Assembly (NCBI GenBank): GCA_900769345.1
Contig: CAAGGJ010000169.1
Coordinates: forward strand, 1 to 53,865
DNA: 53,865 nucleotides
From: Bacteroidales bacterium
GTDB taxonomy: Bacteria; Bacteroidota; Bacteroidia; Bacteroidales; Muribaculaceae
Direction: 5' to 3'
Under the pieces are notes generated by a model. It saw only the letters and a list, made by a program, of their open reading frames with translations, ran no database searches and had not been told where the DNA came from. The stretch's first letter is position 1. Each line of letters starts with the position of its first letter. The position numbers and the translations under genes are program-made. Positions 10,101 to 18,522 of this stretch are shown in pieces.

Positions 10101-10186
10101 AAGACCCGGAAATCTCGACCAACTCGGCGGGTGATGCCTATATGAATCAGCGCGTTATCAACTTTGGTCTACAATTAACATTCTAA
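7112..10186 (+). CDS. SusC/RagA TonB-dependent receptor (canonical)
   Basis: A second SusC-type outer-membrane importer, 1024 residues. The signal peptide ends at AMA|Q near residue 20. It is followed by a carboxypeptidase-regulatory-like domain (GVVSSTEGELLPGVTVRVKG, about 27-46), a TonB-box-like VVVGYQQAKKLTLTGSV segment (about 105-121), the plug with IRGVSSLNG and a standard YGIKGANGVLVVKTRRG signature, and a barrel ending GLQLTF. The DLNGDGIINSYDKKAIG loop is present. It has no SusD immediately downstream: the next gene is a lipoprotein of another family. The nearest complete SusD lies upstream with a 6-base gap, the reverse of the usual susC-susD order. Substrate cannot be read from sequence; the context of mannosidases suggests mannose-containing oligosaccharides. 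Confidence 0.95.
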   Translation: MKRLILLLLFSINLFAIAMAQTFTLKGVVSSTEGELLPGVTVRVKGTSVGTATDLDGAFAIKTKVGDVLEIAYIGFKSQSIRVRSEKHLNVVMSVDQNNLDDLVVVGYQQAKKLTLTGSVSGINATEIKRIPTSSVQNTLQGKLPGFFSQQRSGQPGKDASDFFIRGVSSLNGDGNKPLIIVDDMEYTYEQLSQINVNEIEQISILKDASTTAVYGIKGANGVLVVKTRRGNEGKPQITARYETGVQMPVRTPKFLDSYNTAILVNEAYANDGIAPEFTRDDIMKFQDGSDPYGHPNVNWYNEIFKKSAMQQNANVDVSGGSDRLKYFASIGYFSQGGLVRDFGSDQSDVNSNYFYRRFNFRTNLDFKVTNNFTMRFDMSSRFMNINEPRGLNATGEIYDFSKMHPYSAPVVNPNGSAAYLYDTNGYKATLNARLANEGYSRDRRNDNNMLLSANWDMSFLTKGLSADARLAYSTIDENYRQAWRSDYPTYHYDPETDTYSINPNGIYTNGTFAITSGKIQDIKNLNLQASLRYNRSFLEETHNVNAMLLFNRQSSTNVGGAGVPANFEGYSLNVGYNYKQRYLIDFNGAYNGTDRFGKDNRFGFFPAVGVGYVISEEPYFKERFGDKVQLLKLRGSYGLVGSDVTYGNRYLYKQQYHSGGGYWFGEGGNGEGSIYEGDLGNDDVTWEKAKKLDIGLDFKIFNRVNVTVDYFRDIRYDQLASRSNIPLILGIGVSPTNVARTRNSGFDGSITYQDRFGEVDFNSSFVFSYAKNKVLYKAEAQQVYPWLAETGHSIGQQFGYHFLGYYTPEDIEAINRGDANAPAVPNTDVPVQAGDMKYQDLNGDGIINSYDKKAIGKPNLPNTTLGWSFGAFWKGFSINVLFQGSFNYSFSIVGTGIEPFKSQFQPIHTYRWTEERYANGEEILFPRLTSNPNTVNSPSSYMSDFWLIDAWYIRLKTVDLSYQLPKTVLPKFVDNIRLYASAYNLFTFTNYNKYQQDPEISTNSAGDAYMNQRVINFGLQLTF

Positions 10187-10206
10187 AGAATAGGAGGCTA
10201 AACAAG

Positions 10207-11544
10207 ATGAAAACTATAAATAAGCAATATGTAGTGATGATGGCATTGGCAAGTGCCATGATGTGGAGCATGAGTTCGTGCGAAAGTCCACTCGAGCCAT
10301 TGCCATTGGAATACAAAGAAGACCCCAACTTTGCCGCACCGGTGATAGAAGAGTCGTGGAAACTTGAAGAAATGGTGAATGCCACCGACAATGGCTATGT
10401 GTATGCCTACAAGGATAAGCTCTACGATGAAATGTTCACTCGCACTCTTGGATGGAACGGTGGTGACGGCGTTCAGACCACCTTGCTTCCGGGCGGGAAC
10501 CTGTTTTGGACATTCAACGACAGTTTTTATGGTGTGGTAGAGCCGGATACACGTGCTCGCAAGAGTTGCAACTTCCCGCGCAACTCGGTGATGGTGCAGA
10601 CAGCAGGCAGCGACGGCCGACCAGGCAATAGCGCCGACCATTTGGTATGGCTTATGGACTATGTACAGACCGATAATCCCGACGGTGAGCGCTACTATCA
10701 AGGACGCACTCACATACGCCACCCGCAAGCCACATTGTCGGATGCCGACATACAGCGCGGCGAGATAGATCAGGACTACGTTTACTGGGCAGGCGACGGC
10801 ACAGTGGTTAATGGCAAATTGCAGCAATTGTGGAACGGCGTCTACACAGGTGATGGCGGTATGCGCAGCTTGGGCACAGCGCTTGCCATATATAACATCG
10901 ACGGCACACCCGGCGACGGCAAGTATCTCACCATAGAGAGCGTAGATCACAATTATCTCGAAGCCAACCCATATGCGATAGGTGAGACCCTTTGGGAAGA
11001 CGAAGACGGTCATACCTACCTCTATGGCTCGTTCCAGCAGTCGTTTGTAAGCTATCCTATAGTGGCACGCTCCAAGACACACGACTTGCGCGACGGCTTG
11101 GAATACTATGTGATGGACAACAATGGTGAGTTTGCTTGGGTCGACACATATCCTACCGAGGATTTTGTGAATCCTATCTCTACCACCTCGCTCAGTATGC
11201 CATGGGTGTTTAAAAAAGGCGATTGGTACTACATGACCGGTCAGGCTTATCCGTTCGGCACTCAGATGTACATCTTGCGCAGCAAGACCCCGTGCGGCCC
11301 GTTCGAAGATTGCCACAACCTCTTTGTGTTGCCAAAAACCCTCGACAAACTCGGCGTTCAGACCTACCGATTTGTCTACATGGTGCACTTGCACATGGGG
11401 CTCTCACGCGATGGCGAATTGGTGTTCTCTACTAACACCGATATCGATAACTTCTGGGATAACTTCAATGCCGAAGGAAGTGCAGACTTCTATCGTCCGT
11501 TCTTCTATCGCGTTTACAAGTGGGAACGCTTGTTTGAAGATTGA
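10207..11544 (+). CDS. DUF5005-like beta-propeller lipoprotein
   Basis: Lipoprotein of 445 residues (signal with SMSSC, Cys25). The mature chain resembles a five-bladed beta-propeller of the GH43/GH32/GH130 type: repeated short motifs such as GNLFWTFNDSFYG (near 99-111), LVWLMDY, MPWVFKKGDWYYMTG (near 331-345) and MYILRSKTPCGPFED look like propeller blades ending in 'ms.sl.GPw' strands. I recall such proteins as DUF5005 in Bacteroidales; no activity is known to me. Acidic residues that could be catalytic (Asp108 in FNDS, Glu/Asp in the middle blades) are visible, but assignment is not possible by eye. It is 20 bases after the second SusC and is the last gene before a strong hairpin, so it closes the first PUL operon. 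It is either an orphan glycosidase or a glycan-binding protein. Confidence 0.7.
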   Translation: MKTINKQYVVMMALASAMMWSMSSCESPLEPLPLEYKEDPNFAAPVIEESWKLEEMVNATDNGYVYAYKDKLYDEMFTRTLGWNGGDGVQTTLLPGGNLFWTFNDSFYGVVEPDTRARKSCNFPRNSVMVQTAGSDGRPGNSADHLVWLMDYVQTDNPDGERYYQGRTHIRHPQATLSDADIQRGEIDQDYVYWAGDGTVVNGKLQQLWNGVYTGDGGMRSLGTALAIYNIDGTPGDGKYLTIESVDHNYLEANPYAIGETLWEDEDGHTYLYGSFQQSFVSYPIVARSKTHDLRDGLEYYVMDNNGEFAWVDTYPTEDFVNPISTTSLSMPWVFKKGDWYYMTGQAYPFGTQMYILRSKTPCGPFEDCHNLFVLPKTLDKLGVQTYRFVYMVHLHMGLSRDGELVFSTNTDIDNFWDNFNAEGSADFYRPFFYRVYKWERLFED

Positions 11545-11586
11545 TCATGAAGTAGTAATTGTAGAAGTAATATAGATTATTGTTAG

Positions 11587-11632
11587 GGTTGCCCTGTCGA
11601 TGAGAATATCGGTAGGGCAACCGCTGTTTTTC
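11587..11632 (+). terminator. Intrinsic terminator of PUL block 1
   Basis: A perfect 9-bp stem, GGTTGCCCT (11587-11595) with AGGGCAACC (11614-11622), closes an 18-base loop and is followed by GCTGTTTTT. It sits 43 bases after the stop of the DUF5005-like gene and separates the two PUL transcription units. Confidence 0.75.
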
Positions 11633-11996
11633 GGTGCAATAGATGAGTGATTGTAGATTTTTTTCTGAAAATATTGCACTTTTTTTAGGGGTTAGGGTGG
11701 TATTATTCGTTCATATATCGTAAACATACTAAAACCGGTGTGAATGAAATGGCGAAAGGCACTGAATAGAACGATAACGCGAATTCAGAAATACTTAGAA
11801 TGTAATGAATAGGTTTTCTCATGTATGGTTTTTTAAGGTTAATGGTTAGAGAAATGGTTAGTTAGGTCTGTTCTCGAAATAATCTTTCGGCAACAGGCCT
11901 TTTTTTTGTAACTTAGAGATTAAAATTAGTGGGAAATATGTGTGAAATCGTTCATAATATCGAAAATACCAAAAAAATGAATCAAATAGAATAGAT
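11633..11996 (+). other. AT-rich leader/promoter region of PUL block 2
   Basis: A 364-base non-coding stretch before the esterase gene. It is AT-rich with several T-runs and no credible open frame. No perfect TAnnTTTG element is present. The closest is TAACTTAG (11909-11916) with CTTTC about 20 bases upstream (11884-11888), a weak match to the Bacteroidota -7/-33 pair. A cluster of GGTTA motifs lies at 11825-11860. The start of block 2 therefore probably depends on an activator or alternative sigma factor. Confidence 0.4.
11825..11860 (+). promoter_or_regulatory. GGTTA direct-repeat cluster (possible operator)
   Basis: ATGGTT recurs at 11825-11830, 11842-11848 (ATGGTTA) and 11854-11860 (ATGGTTA), with a further GGTTA at 11837-11841. 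The last two copies are 12 bases apart, close to one helical turn. The cluster is about 140 bases upstream of the esterase start and 50-70 upstream of the weak promoter candidate, a reasonable place for an activator site. No protein is assigned. Confidence 0.3.
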
Positions 11997-14018
11997 ATGA
12001 AGAATTTAAGAGGGGTCATAATGGCAATAACAATAGGGGCGGCAAGTGTGCTGCCTGTGTGTGCCAAGGTGCAGCTCAATCCGCTATTTACCGACAATAT
12101 GGTGATGCAGCAGCAATCGCAAGTGCCCGTATGGGGCAAGAGCAGCCGAGGTGCAACGGTGAGTGTAACCACCTCGTGGAACGGGAAAACCTATAATAGC
12201 ACAGCCGATGCTGACGGCCGATGGCGCGTAGACGTGTCCACCCCCAAAGCAGGCGGCCCATATAAGGTGACTATCAGCGATGGCGACATCACCACTCTGA
12301 GCAATGTGCTCATAGGCGAAGTTTGGCTATGCTCGGGACAGTCGAACATGGAGATGAGTGTGCGCGAATCGCGTAATTTCGAGCAAGAGAAAGTCGAAGC
12401 CGATCGCTATCCCAATATACGCCTACTCACAGTGGAAAAAGCCACAAGCACGGTGAAATGCGACAATTTCAAGGCCGAAGGCGGTGGATGGCAGGTGTGC
12501 TCATCGGGCACGATAGCCGATTTTTCGGCAGCCGGCTATTTTTTCGGGCGCGACATCAATAAATATCGCAACGTGCCGGTGGGGCTTATCGATTCGTCGT
12601 GGGGCGGCACATCTATCGAGGTTTGGACAAGTGCCGAATCGCTCTCGCAAGTGCCCGAATATAAGGAACAGATAGCCCAAATAGCCACTTTGCCGGCTAC
12701 ACCGGCAGAGCGACAGAAGCGCTATGAAGATGACCTTGTGGCATGGGAAAAGATGCTTCAAAATCGCGATAAAGGCTATGCACAAGGTGTAGCCAAGTGG
12801 GCAGAGCCCGACTTCGACGACGCTCGTTGGAGCACAATGGATATGCCCGGCATGGTGCAAGAGAAAGGCGAAAAATACTTCAGCGGCATCATGTGGCTGC
12901 GCAAAACCGTGGAAATACCGGCCGAATGGGCAGGCAAGGACTTGGTTTTGAATATGGGATCGGTCGACGACAACGACGTGACCTACTACAACGGTAAGAT
13001 GATAGGCCGCACCGAGGGTTGGATGGCTCCGCGCCGCTACACCATAGCTGCCGAAACCGTTAAGCAAGGCAAGGCAGTGATAACCGTGCGACTGATGGAT
13101 ACCGGTGGCCTTGGTGGAATAGGTGGCGGTGCCGAATCGCTCCGTTTGGAGTGCGAAGGCAAGGGCTCGATAAGTCTGGCAGGTGATTGGCGCTATTGTG
13201 AGTCGCTCAATCTGCGCGATGTGCCCGCGATGCCCGTCAACACCTCGTTTTGGCCTATGCCTACCTTCCTCTACAATGCTATGATCAGTCCGCTACTGCC
13301 TTACACCATCAAGGGCGCGATATGGTATCAAGGCGAAGCCAATGTGGACAAGGCATATCGCTATGCCGACTTGATGAAACTTATGATACAAGACTGGCGC
13401 AAGAGTTGGGGCAGTGACCTCTCGTTCTATATGGTGCAACTTGCCAACTACACGCCGCTTCAGACTGCTCCGGGCGAATCTACTTGGGCAGAACTGCGCG
13501 AATCGCAGACCGAAGCATTGAACCTTGACGGCACCGGTATGGCTGTGATAATAGATATAGGTGAGGCCAACGATATTCACCCCAAAAACAAGCAAGAAGT
13601 GGGCCGCCGATTGGCACTTGCAGCCCGCGCAAAGACATACGGCGAAAAAGTGGACTATATGGGCCCGATGTACAGCGGCTATAAGATAGAAGGCAATAGC
13701 ATACGCATCTATTTCAACGGCACTAAGGGTGGACTTATGGCGAGCAACTACGAAGCCATAATCCGAGGTGCGAAAAACAGCTGCGAAGAACTCAAGGGCT
13801 TCACTATAGCCGGCGCCGACCGCAAATTTCACTGGGCAAAAGCCCGTATTGAGGGCAACACCGTGGTGGTGTGGAGCGACGAAGTGGCTATGCCGCAAGC
13901 CGTGCGCTATGCCTGGGCGGATAATCCCATTTGCAACCTCTATAATGGCATAGGACTGCCCGCATCGCCATTTCGAACCGATAAGTGGAATGGTATGACA
14001 CGACAACTTGACAGATAA
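11997..14018 (+). CDS. Sialate O-acetylesterase-like SGNH esterase (SASA/DUF303)
   Basis: Secreted carbohydrate esterase of 673 residues, expected in the periplasm. The signal peptide ends near residue 23 (PVCA|K). A beta-sandwich (about 25-105) precedes the SASA catalytic domain. The nucleophile motif is CSGQSNM with Ser116, the oxyanion-region motif is IWYQGEAN, and the catalytic pair is NDIHP with Asp526 and His528. A jelly-roll, galactose-binding-like insertion occupies about 285-390, as in SIAE-type enzymes. The family removes O-acetyl groups from sialic acids or other sugars, opening a glycan to exo-glycosidases. It leads an operon whose genes are 19-43 bases apart (two GH92, GH130, GDSL). 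True substrate (sialic acid, mannose or xylan acetyls) is not decidable from sequence; no sialidase is visible nearby, which weakens a strictly sialate role. Confidence 0.88.
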   Translation: MKNLRGVIMAITIGAASVLPVCAKVQLNPLFTDNMVMQQQSQVPVWGKSSRGATVSVTTSWNGKTYNSTADADGRWRVDVSTPKAGGPYKVTISDGDITTLSNVLIGEVWLCSGQSNMEMSVRESRNFEQEKVEADRYPNIRLLTVEKATSTVKCDNFKAEGGGWQVCSSGTIADFSAAGYFFGRDINKYRNVPVGLIDSSWGGTSIEVWTSAESLSQVPEYKEQIAQIATLPATPAERQKRYEDDLVAWEKMLQNRDKGYAQGVAKWAEPDFDDARWSTMDMPGMVQEKGEKYFSGIMWLRKTVEIPAEWAGKDLVLNMGSVDDNDVTYYNGKMIGRTEGWMAPRRYTIAAETVKQGKAVITVRLMDTGGLGGIGGGAESLRLECEGKGSISLAGDWRYCESLNLRDVPAMPVNTSFWPMPTFLYNAMISPLLPYTIKGAIWYQGEANVDKAYRYADLMKLMIQDWRKSWGSDLSFYMVQLANYTPLQTAPGESTWAELRESQTEALNLDGTGMAVIIDIGEANDIHPKNKQEVGRRLALAARAKTYGEKVDYMGPMYSGYKIEGNSIRIYFNGTKGGLMASNYEAIIRGAKNSCEELKGFTIAGADRKFHWAKARIEGNTVVVWSDEVAMPQAVRYAWADNPICNLYNGIGLPASPFRTDKWNGMTRQLDR

Positions 14019-14055
14019 GCGTAAAAACAAACATAAAATAATAAATATATAGAAA

Positions 14056-16338
14056 ATGAAGTTACATGTAATAGCACAAACATTGATATGTGCATGCGCT
14101 GTGGTTTTCGGAGCCACGGCACAAAACAGTGGCGACCTTACACAATACGTCAGTACACTTCAGGGTACCGACTCGCATTTCGGGTTGAGTTATGGAAATA
14201 CCTATCCCATTACAGCTCGCCCGTTTGCTATGCACACATGGTCGGCTCAGACTGGTCCTAACGGTGAAGGCTGGAAATATCAGTATTCAAAGGATAAAAT
14301 ACAAGGATTTTGTCAATCGCACCAGTGCAGCCCTTGGGTGAGCGACTATGCAGTTTATTCATTTATGCCCGTGTCGGGCCAACTTGCAGTGGCTCAAGAA
14401 GAACGCGCGCAAAAGTTTTCGCACGACCACGAAACAGCACGCCCACACTACTACGAAGTGACATTCGACAACGGTATGAAGACAGAGATGGCGCCCACCG
14501 ATCGCGGTGTGCATTTCCGCTTCAGTTATCCCAAAAATGGTGATGCCTACCTGGTAATCGACGGCTACACCGACATGAGTGAGGTAAAAATCGATGCCAA
14601 GAAGCGTCAAGTGTCGGGGTGGGTTAATAATCAGCGTTTTGTGAACGATAGCAAGAGTTTCCGCAGCTACTTTGTGGTGACATTCAATCAACCGTTTGAA
14701 GAATATGGCGTGTGGGAGAATGTTAACAATAAGGTTATGGCAGGCGAAACGTCAGGTCAAGGCAAAGGTTACGGCGCATATCTGAAATTTAAGCCCGGTG
14801 CCAAGGTAGAAGCCAAAGCAGCCTCGTCGTATATCAGCGAAGACCAAGCTATGGTGACTTTGCAGCGCGAATTGGGCGATAAACGCCGCTTCGAAGACAC
14901 CAAACTCGAGGGTCAACGTGTGTGGAACAAACTTTTGGGTCGAGTTCTCGTGGAAGGCGGCACCGACGAAGAGCGTCGCACATTCTATTCGTGCCTCTAT
15001 CGCTCCAATCTGTTCTCGCGCATGTTCTATGAGATAAAAGCCGATGGTACTCCATATTATTACAGCCCCTATAACGGCAAAATCTACGAAGGACGCATGT
15101 ATACCGACAACGGACTTTGGGACACCTTCCGCTCGCAATTCCCGTTGACCAATATATTGCACCCAACGATGCAAGGCCACTATATGAATGCACTGCTTGC
15201 AGCACAAGAGCAATGCGGATGGCTGCCATCGTGGTCGTTCCCGGGCGAAACCGGAGGTATGCTTGGCAACCACTCGATATCACTTATCACCGATGCATGG
15301 GCAAAGGGAGTGCGCTCGTTCAATCCCGAAAAGGCACTTAAGGCTTATGCCCACGAGGCTATGAATAAAGGTCCGTGGGGCGGAGCCAATGGTCGAGCCG
15401 GATGGAAAGAATATTGGCAGATAGGTTATGTTCCATATCCCGAATCGATGGGTTGTGTGTCGCAGACCTTGGAATATGCTTACGATGATTTTTGCGCTTA
15501 TCGTTTGGCAAAGATGGTGGGTAATGAACATTATGCCAATGTATTTGCCAAGCAGATGTACAACTACCGCAACCTCTTTGATAAAGAGACCGGCTTTATG
15601 CGCGGCAAAGATATTAATGGCAAATGGACAGAGCCATTCGACCCCTATGAGTGGGGTGGCCCATATTGTGAGGGTGATGCATGGCACTATATTTGGTCGG
15701 TATTTCATGATGTGCAAGGTTTGATAGACCTCTTCGGAAGCAACAAGCGTTTTGTGGAGAAACTCGACTCGGTGTTTGTCGCATCGAATGAAGTACACCC
15801 CGGCACTTATGGCGGAATGATACACGAGATGAAGGAAATGCAACTTGCCGAGATGGGACAGTATGCTCACGGCAACCAGCCTATACAGCACATGCCATAT
15901 CTCTACTGCTATGCAGGCGAGCCGTGGAAGACGCAGTATTGGGTTCGCCAAATATTACGACGCCTCTACAACTCATCGCCAAAGGGATTTCCCGGCGATG
16001 AAGACCAGGGTGGTATGTCGTCGTGGTATGTGCTTAGTGCACTGGGCATATATGCCGTGTGCCCCGGCACCGATGAATATGTGATAGGCAGCCCGGTGTT
16101 CGATAAGGCTACCATAACGATGGAAAACGGCAATAAGTTTGTGATTGAAGCCAACGGCAACAGTGCGAATAATGTCTATATCAAGACAGCCACACTCAAT
16201 GGTATGCCACTTGATCGCAACTATATCACCTATTCAGAGCTCAATGCCGGTGGATACATGAAATTCGAAATGAGCGACCGGCCATGCACTACACGCGGCA
16301 TCACTCGCGATGCAGCTCCGTTCTCGCTCTCGAAGTAA
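14056..16338 (+). CDS. GH92 exo-alpha-mannosidase 1
   Basis: Calcium-dependent inverting exo-alpha-mannosidase of family GH92, 760 residues, exported by a cleavable signal (ATA|Q near residue 22). It has the family layout: an N-terminal beta-sandwich (to about 260) and an (alpha/alpha)6 barrel. Visible signatures are the opening TLQGTDSHFGLSYGNTYP, WDTFRSQFPL, the acid-bearing CEGDAWHY (Glu539), SVFHDVQGLIDL with the conserved His-Asp, and the base/metal loop GDEDQGGMSSWYVLSALG (Asp648-Asp650). All expected catalytic acidic residues appear intact. GH92 enzymes cleave alpha-1,2, -1,3, -1,4 or -1,6 mannosides; linkage cannot be assigned here. It is second in the five-gene operon. Confidence 0.95.
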   Translation: MKLHVIAQTLICACAVVFGATAQNSGDLTQYVSTLQGTDSHFGLSYGNTYPITARPFAMHTWSAQTGPNGEGWKYQYSKDKIQGFCQSHQCSPWVSDYAVYSFMPVSGQLAVAQEERAQKFSHDHETARPHYYEVTFDNGMKTEMAPTDRGVHFRFSYPKNGDAYLVIDGYTDMSEVKIDAKKRQVSGWVNNQRFVNDSKSFRSYFVVTFNQPFEEYGVWENVNNKVMAGETSGQGKGYGAYLKFKPGAKVEAKAASSYISEDQAMVTLQRELGDKRRFEDTKLEGQRVWNKLLGRVLVEGGTDEERRTFYSCLYRSNLFSRMFYEIKADGTPYYYSPYNGKIYEGRMYTDNGLWDTFRSQFPLTNILHPTMQGHYMNALLAAQEQCGWLPSWSFPGETGGMLGNHSISLITDAWAKGVRSFNPEKALKAYAHEAMNKGPWGGANGRAGWKEYWQIGYVPYPESMGCVSQTLEYAYDDFCAYRLAKMVGNEHYANVFAKQMYNYRNLFDKETGFMRGKDINGKWTEPFDPYEWGGPYCEGDAWHYIWSVFHDVQGLIDLFGSNKRFVEKLDSVFVASNEVHPGTYGGMIHEMKEMQLAEMGQYAHGNQPIQHMPYLYCYAGEPWKTQYWVRQILRRLYNSSPKGFPGDEDQGGMSSWYVLSALGIYAVCPGTDEYVIGSPVFDKATITMENGNKFVIEANGNSANNVYIKTATLNGMPLDRNYITYSELNAGGYMKFEMSDRPCTTRGITRDAAPFSLSK

Positions 16339-16364
16339 TGAAAACAGTATATTAATAATACGAT

Positions 16365-18503
16365 ATGAAACGAACAATAATAGCAATATTGGTTTTGGCG
16401 CTTGGATCGGTGGCATCACTTACAGCCACCGACTATGCCGGCAAAGTGAATACATTAATAGGCACTAAAGGCGTGGGCTTGACATCGGGTTATCTATATC
16501 CCGGAGCAACCTATCCCTTCGGTATGGTGCAGTTTACACCCTCGTATTTCTCAAAGCGAGCCGGGTTTGTGATTAATCAACTTAGCGGCGGCGGATGTGA
16601 GCACATGGGTAATTTCCCGACTTTTCCTCTCAAGGGCAAACTCACCGTTTCGCCGGGCAACATACTCGACCATCGTGTGAATGTAGACGGCGAGCAAGGT
16701 CATGCCGGCTACTACCAAGCCATAGTGCAAGATGACATCAAAGCCGAACTTACGGTGACAGAGCGCACAGGAATGGCGCGCTACAGCTATCCGCAAGGCG
16801 AGAACTTTGGAACAGTGATAATAGGCGGCGGTGTGGCAGCCACAGCCACCACTACGGCAGCTGTGGTGATTACCGGAAAGAACAGTTGTGAAGGATATGC
16901 CGTGGGAGGTACATTTTGCGGCATTCCCACACCGTATAAAGTGTATTTTGCAGCCGAGTTTGATGCCAATGCCGTGGAAACCGGCGTGTGGAAGAACGAT
17001 CGGTTGAAACCCGGCGTCAACTTCAGTGAAGGCGAGATATCGGGTGTGTATTTCACATTCGACCTCAGCCGGGGCAAGCAAGTGCAGTATAAGGTGGGCG
17101 TGTCGTATGTGTCGGTAGAAAATGCTCGCGAAAACCTCAAGGCAGAGAATCCAGGATGGGACTTTGCGGCAGTGCAAAGCCATGCCGAGGGTGAATGGAA
17201 TCGCTATCTCTCGAAGGTGGAAGTGACCGGCACCAACCCCGAGCGCATCACGCAATTCTACACCCATCTCTATCGCACATTTATCCACCCCAATGTGGAT
17301 AGCGACGTCAACGGCGAATATATGGGAGCCGACAACAAGGTGCATCGCAGTCGGTCAAAGCACTACACCTCGTTCAGCAACTGGGACACCTATCGCACAC
17401 AGATACAACTGCTCTCGATGCTCGAACCCGATGTGGCATCGGATGTTGTGATATCACATCAGCAGTTTGCCGAGCAATCGGGCGGTTCATTTCCGCGTTG
17501 GGTGATGGCAAACATCGAGACCGGCGTAATGCAAGGCGACCCTACATCGGCTTTGGTGGCTAATGCCTATGCTTTCGGGGCACGAAACTACGATCCCAAG
17601 CCGCTGCTTGCCATAATGCGCAAAGGAGCAGAGCAGCCCGGATCAAAATCGCAGAACGAAGAGACCCGCCCCGGTTTGAAGCAATACCTCGACAAGGGAT
17701 ATTACAATGCTTCGATACAACTCGAGTATACCACAGCCGATTTTGCCATCGGACAGTTTGCGCTGCGAGCATGTGGAGATGAATTTCTGAGTTGGCGCTA
17801 TTTTCACTATGCCCGCTCGTGGAAAAATCTTTATAATCCCGCCACCGGATGGCTTCAGAGCCGCAATGCTGATGGCTCATGGAAGCCGCTCAGCGAAGAT
17901 TTTCGCGAATCGACCTATAAAAACTACTTTTGGATGGTGCCTTATAACATTAAGGGCTTAATCGACATCATAGGAGGTCGCGACGAAGCCGAGCGCCGCC
18001 TCGACGACCTCTTTGTGCGCCTCGATGCCGGATATGGCGATGCCTGGTTTGCTTCGGGCAACGAGCCGAGCTTCCAGATTCCGTGGATCTACAACTGGGT
18101 GCAACGCCCGCACAAGACGCAGAAGGTGGTTAATCGCATTCTCAATGAGCAATATTCGAGCGCCATAGATGGCTTGCCCGGCAACGACGATTTGGGCACA
18201 ATGGGCGCATGGTATGTGTTTGCATGCCTCGGACTTTATCCCGAAATACCCGGCATAGGCGGTTTTGCAGTGAATACACCTATTTTCACCCGTGCTGTGC
18301 TACATTTGCCCAAGGGCAATCTGACCATAACAGGCGGTTCGGAGAAGGATATCTACATTAAGGATATGCAGCTCAACGGCAAGCCCTATGCAAGCACCTG
18401 GATAGCATGGGACGACGTGTGCAACGGCGGAACAATAGAGTATAAGGTAAGCGCCAAGCCCACACAGTGGGGGCAAAGCGTAGTGCCACCATCGTTTGAA
18501 TAA
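16365..18503 (+). CDS. GH92 exo-alpha-mannosidase 2
   Basis: A second GH92 member of 712 residues with an exported N-terminus (signal to about residue 21, LTA|T). It starts the mature protein with YAGKVNTLIGTKGVGLTSG, contains WDTYRTQIQLLSML in the barrel, and keeps the acid-region glutamate (FRESTYKNY, Glu515) and the base loop GNDDLGTMGAWYVFACLG (Asp608, Asp609). It differs from its neighbour in the segment normally reading (V)PHD: here VPYN, so the conserved His-Asp pair is Tyr-Asn. The two GH92 genes are only distantly alike, which fits different linkages on one glycan rather than recent duplication. It is separated by 26 and 19 bases from its neighbours. Confidence 0.93.
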   Translation: MKRTIIAILVLALGSVASLTATDYAGKVNTLIGTKGVGLTSGYLYPGATYPFGMVQFTPSYFSKRAGFVINQLSGGGCEHMGNFPTFPLKGKLTVSPGNILDHRVNVDGEQGHAGYYQAIVQDDIKAELTVTERTGMARYSYPQGENFGTVIIGGGVAATATTTAAVVITGKNSCEGYAVGGTFCGIPTPYKVYFAAEFDANAVETGVWKNDRLKPGVNFSEGEISGVYFTFDLSRGKQVQYKVGVSYVSVENARENLKAENPGWDFAAVQSHAEGEWNRYLSKVEVTGTNPERITQFYTHLYRTFIHPNVDSDVNGEYMGADNKVHRSRSKHYTSFSNWDTYRTQIQLLSMLEPDVASDVVISHQQFAEQSGGSFPRWVMANIETGVMQGDPTSALVANAYAFGARNYDPKPLLAIMRKGAEQPGSKSQNEETRPGLKQYLDKGYYNASIQLEYTTADFAIGQFALRACGDEFLSWRYFHYARSWKNLYNPATGWLQSRNADGSWKPLSEDFRESTYKNYFWMVPYNIKGLIDIIGGRDEAERRLDDLFVRLDAGYGDAWFASGNEPSFQIPWIYNWVQRPHKTQKVVNRILNEQYSSAIDGLPGNDDLGTMGAWYVFACLGLYPEIPGIGGFAVNTPIFTRAVLHLPKGNLTITGGSEKDIYIKDMQLNGKPYASTWIAWDDVCNGGTIEYKVSAKPTQWGQSVVPPSFE

Positions 18504-18522
18504 ATAAAATATTAAAGATATT

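Noticed and set aside
11997..14018. Naming the esterase nanS or assigning sialic-acid catabolism
   Set aside because: Catalytic motifs fit SASA esterases generally, but there is no sialidase, NanA lyase or epimerase in the window to support a specific sialate role.
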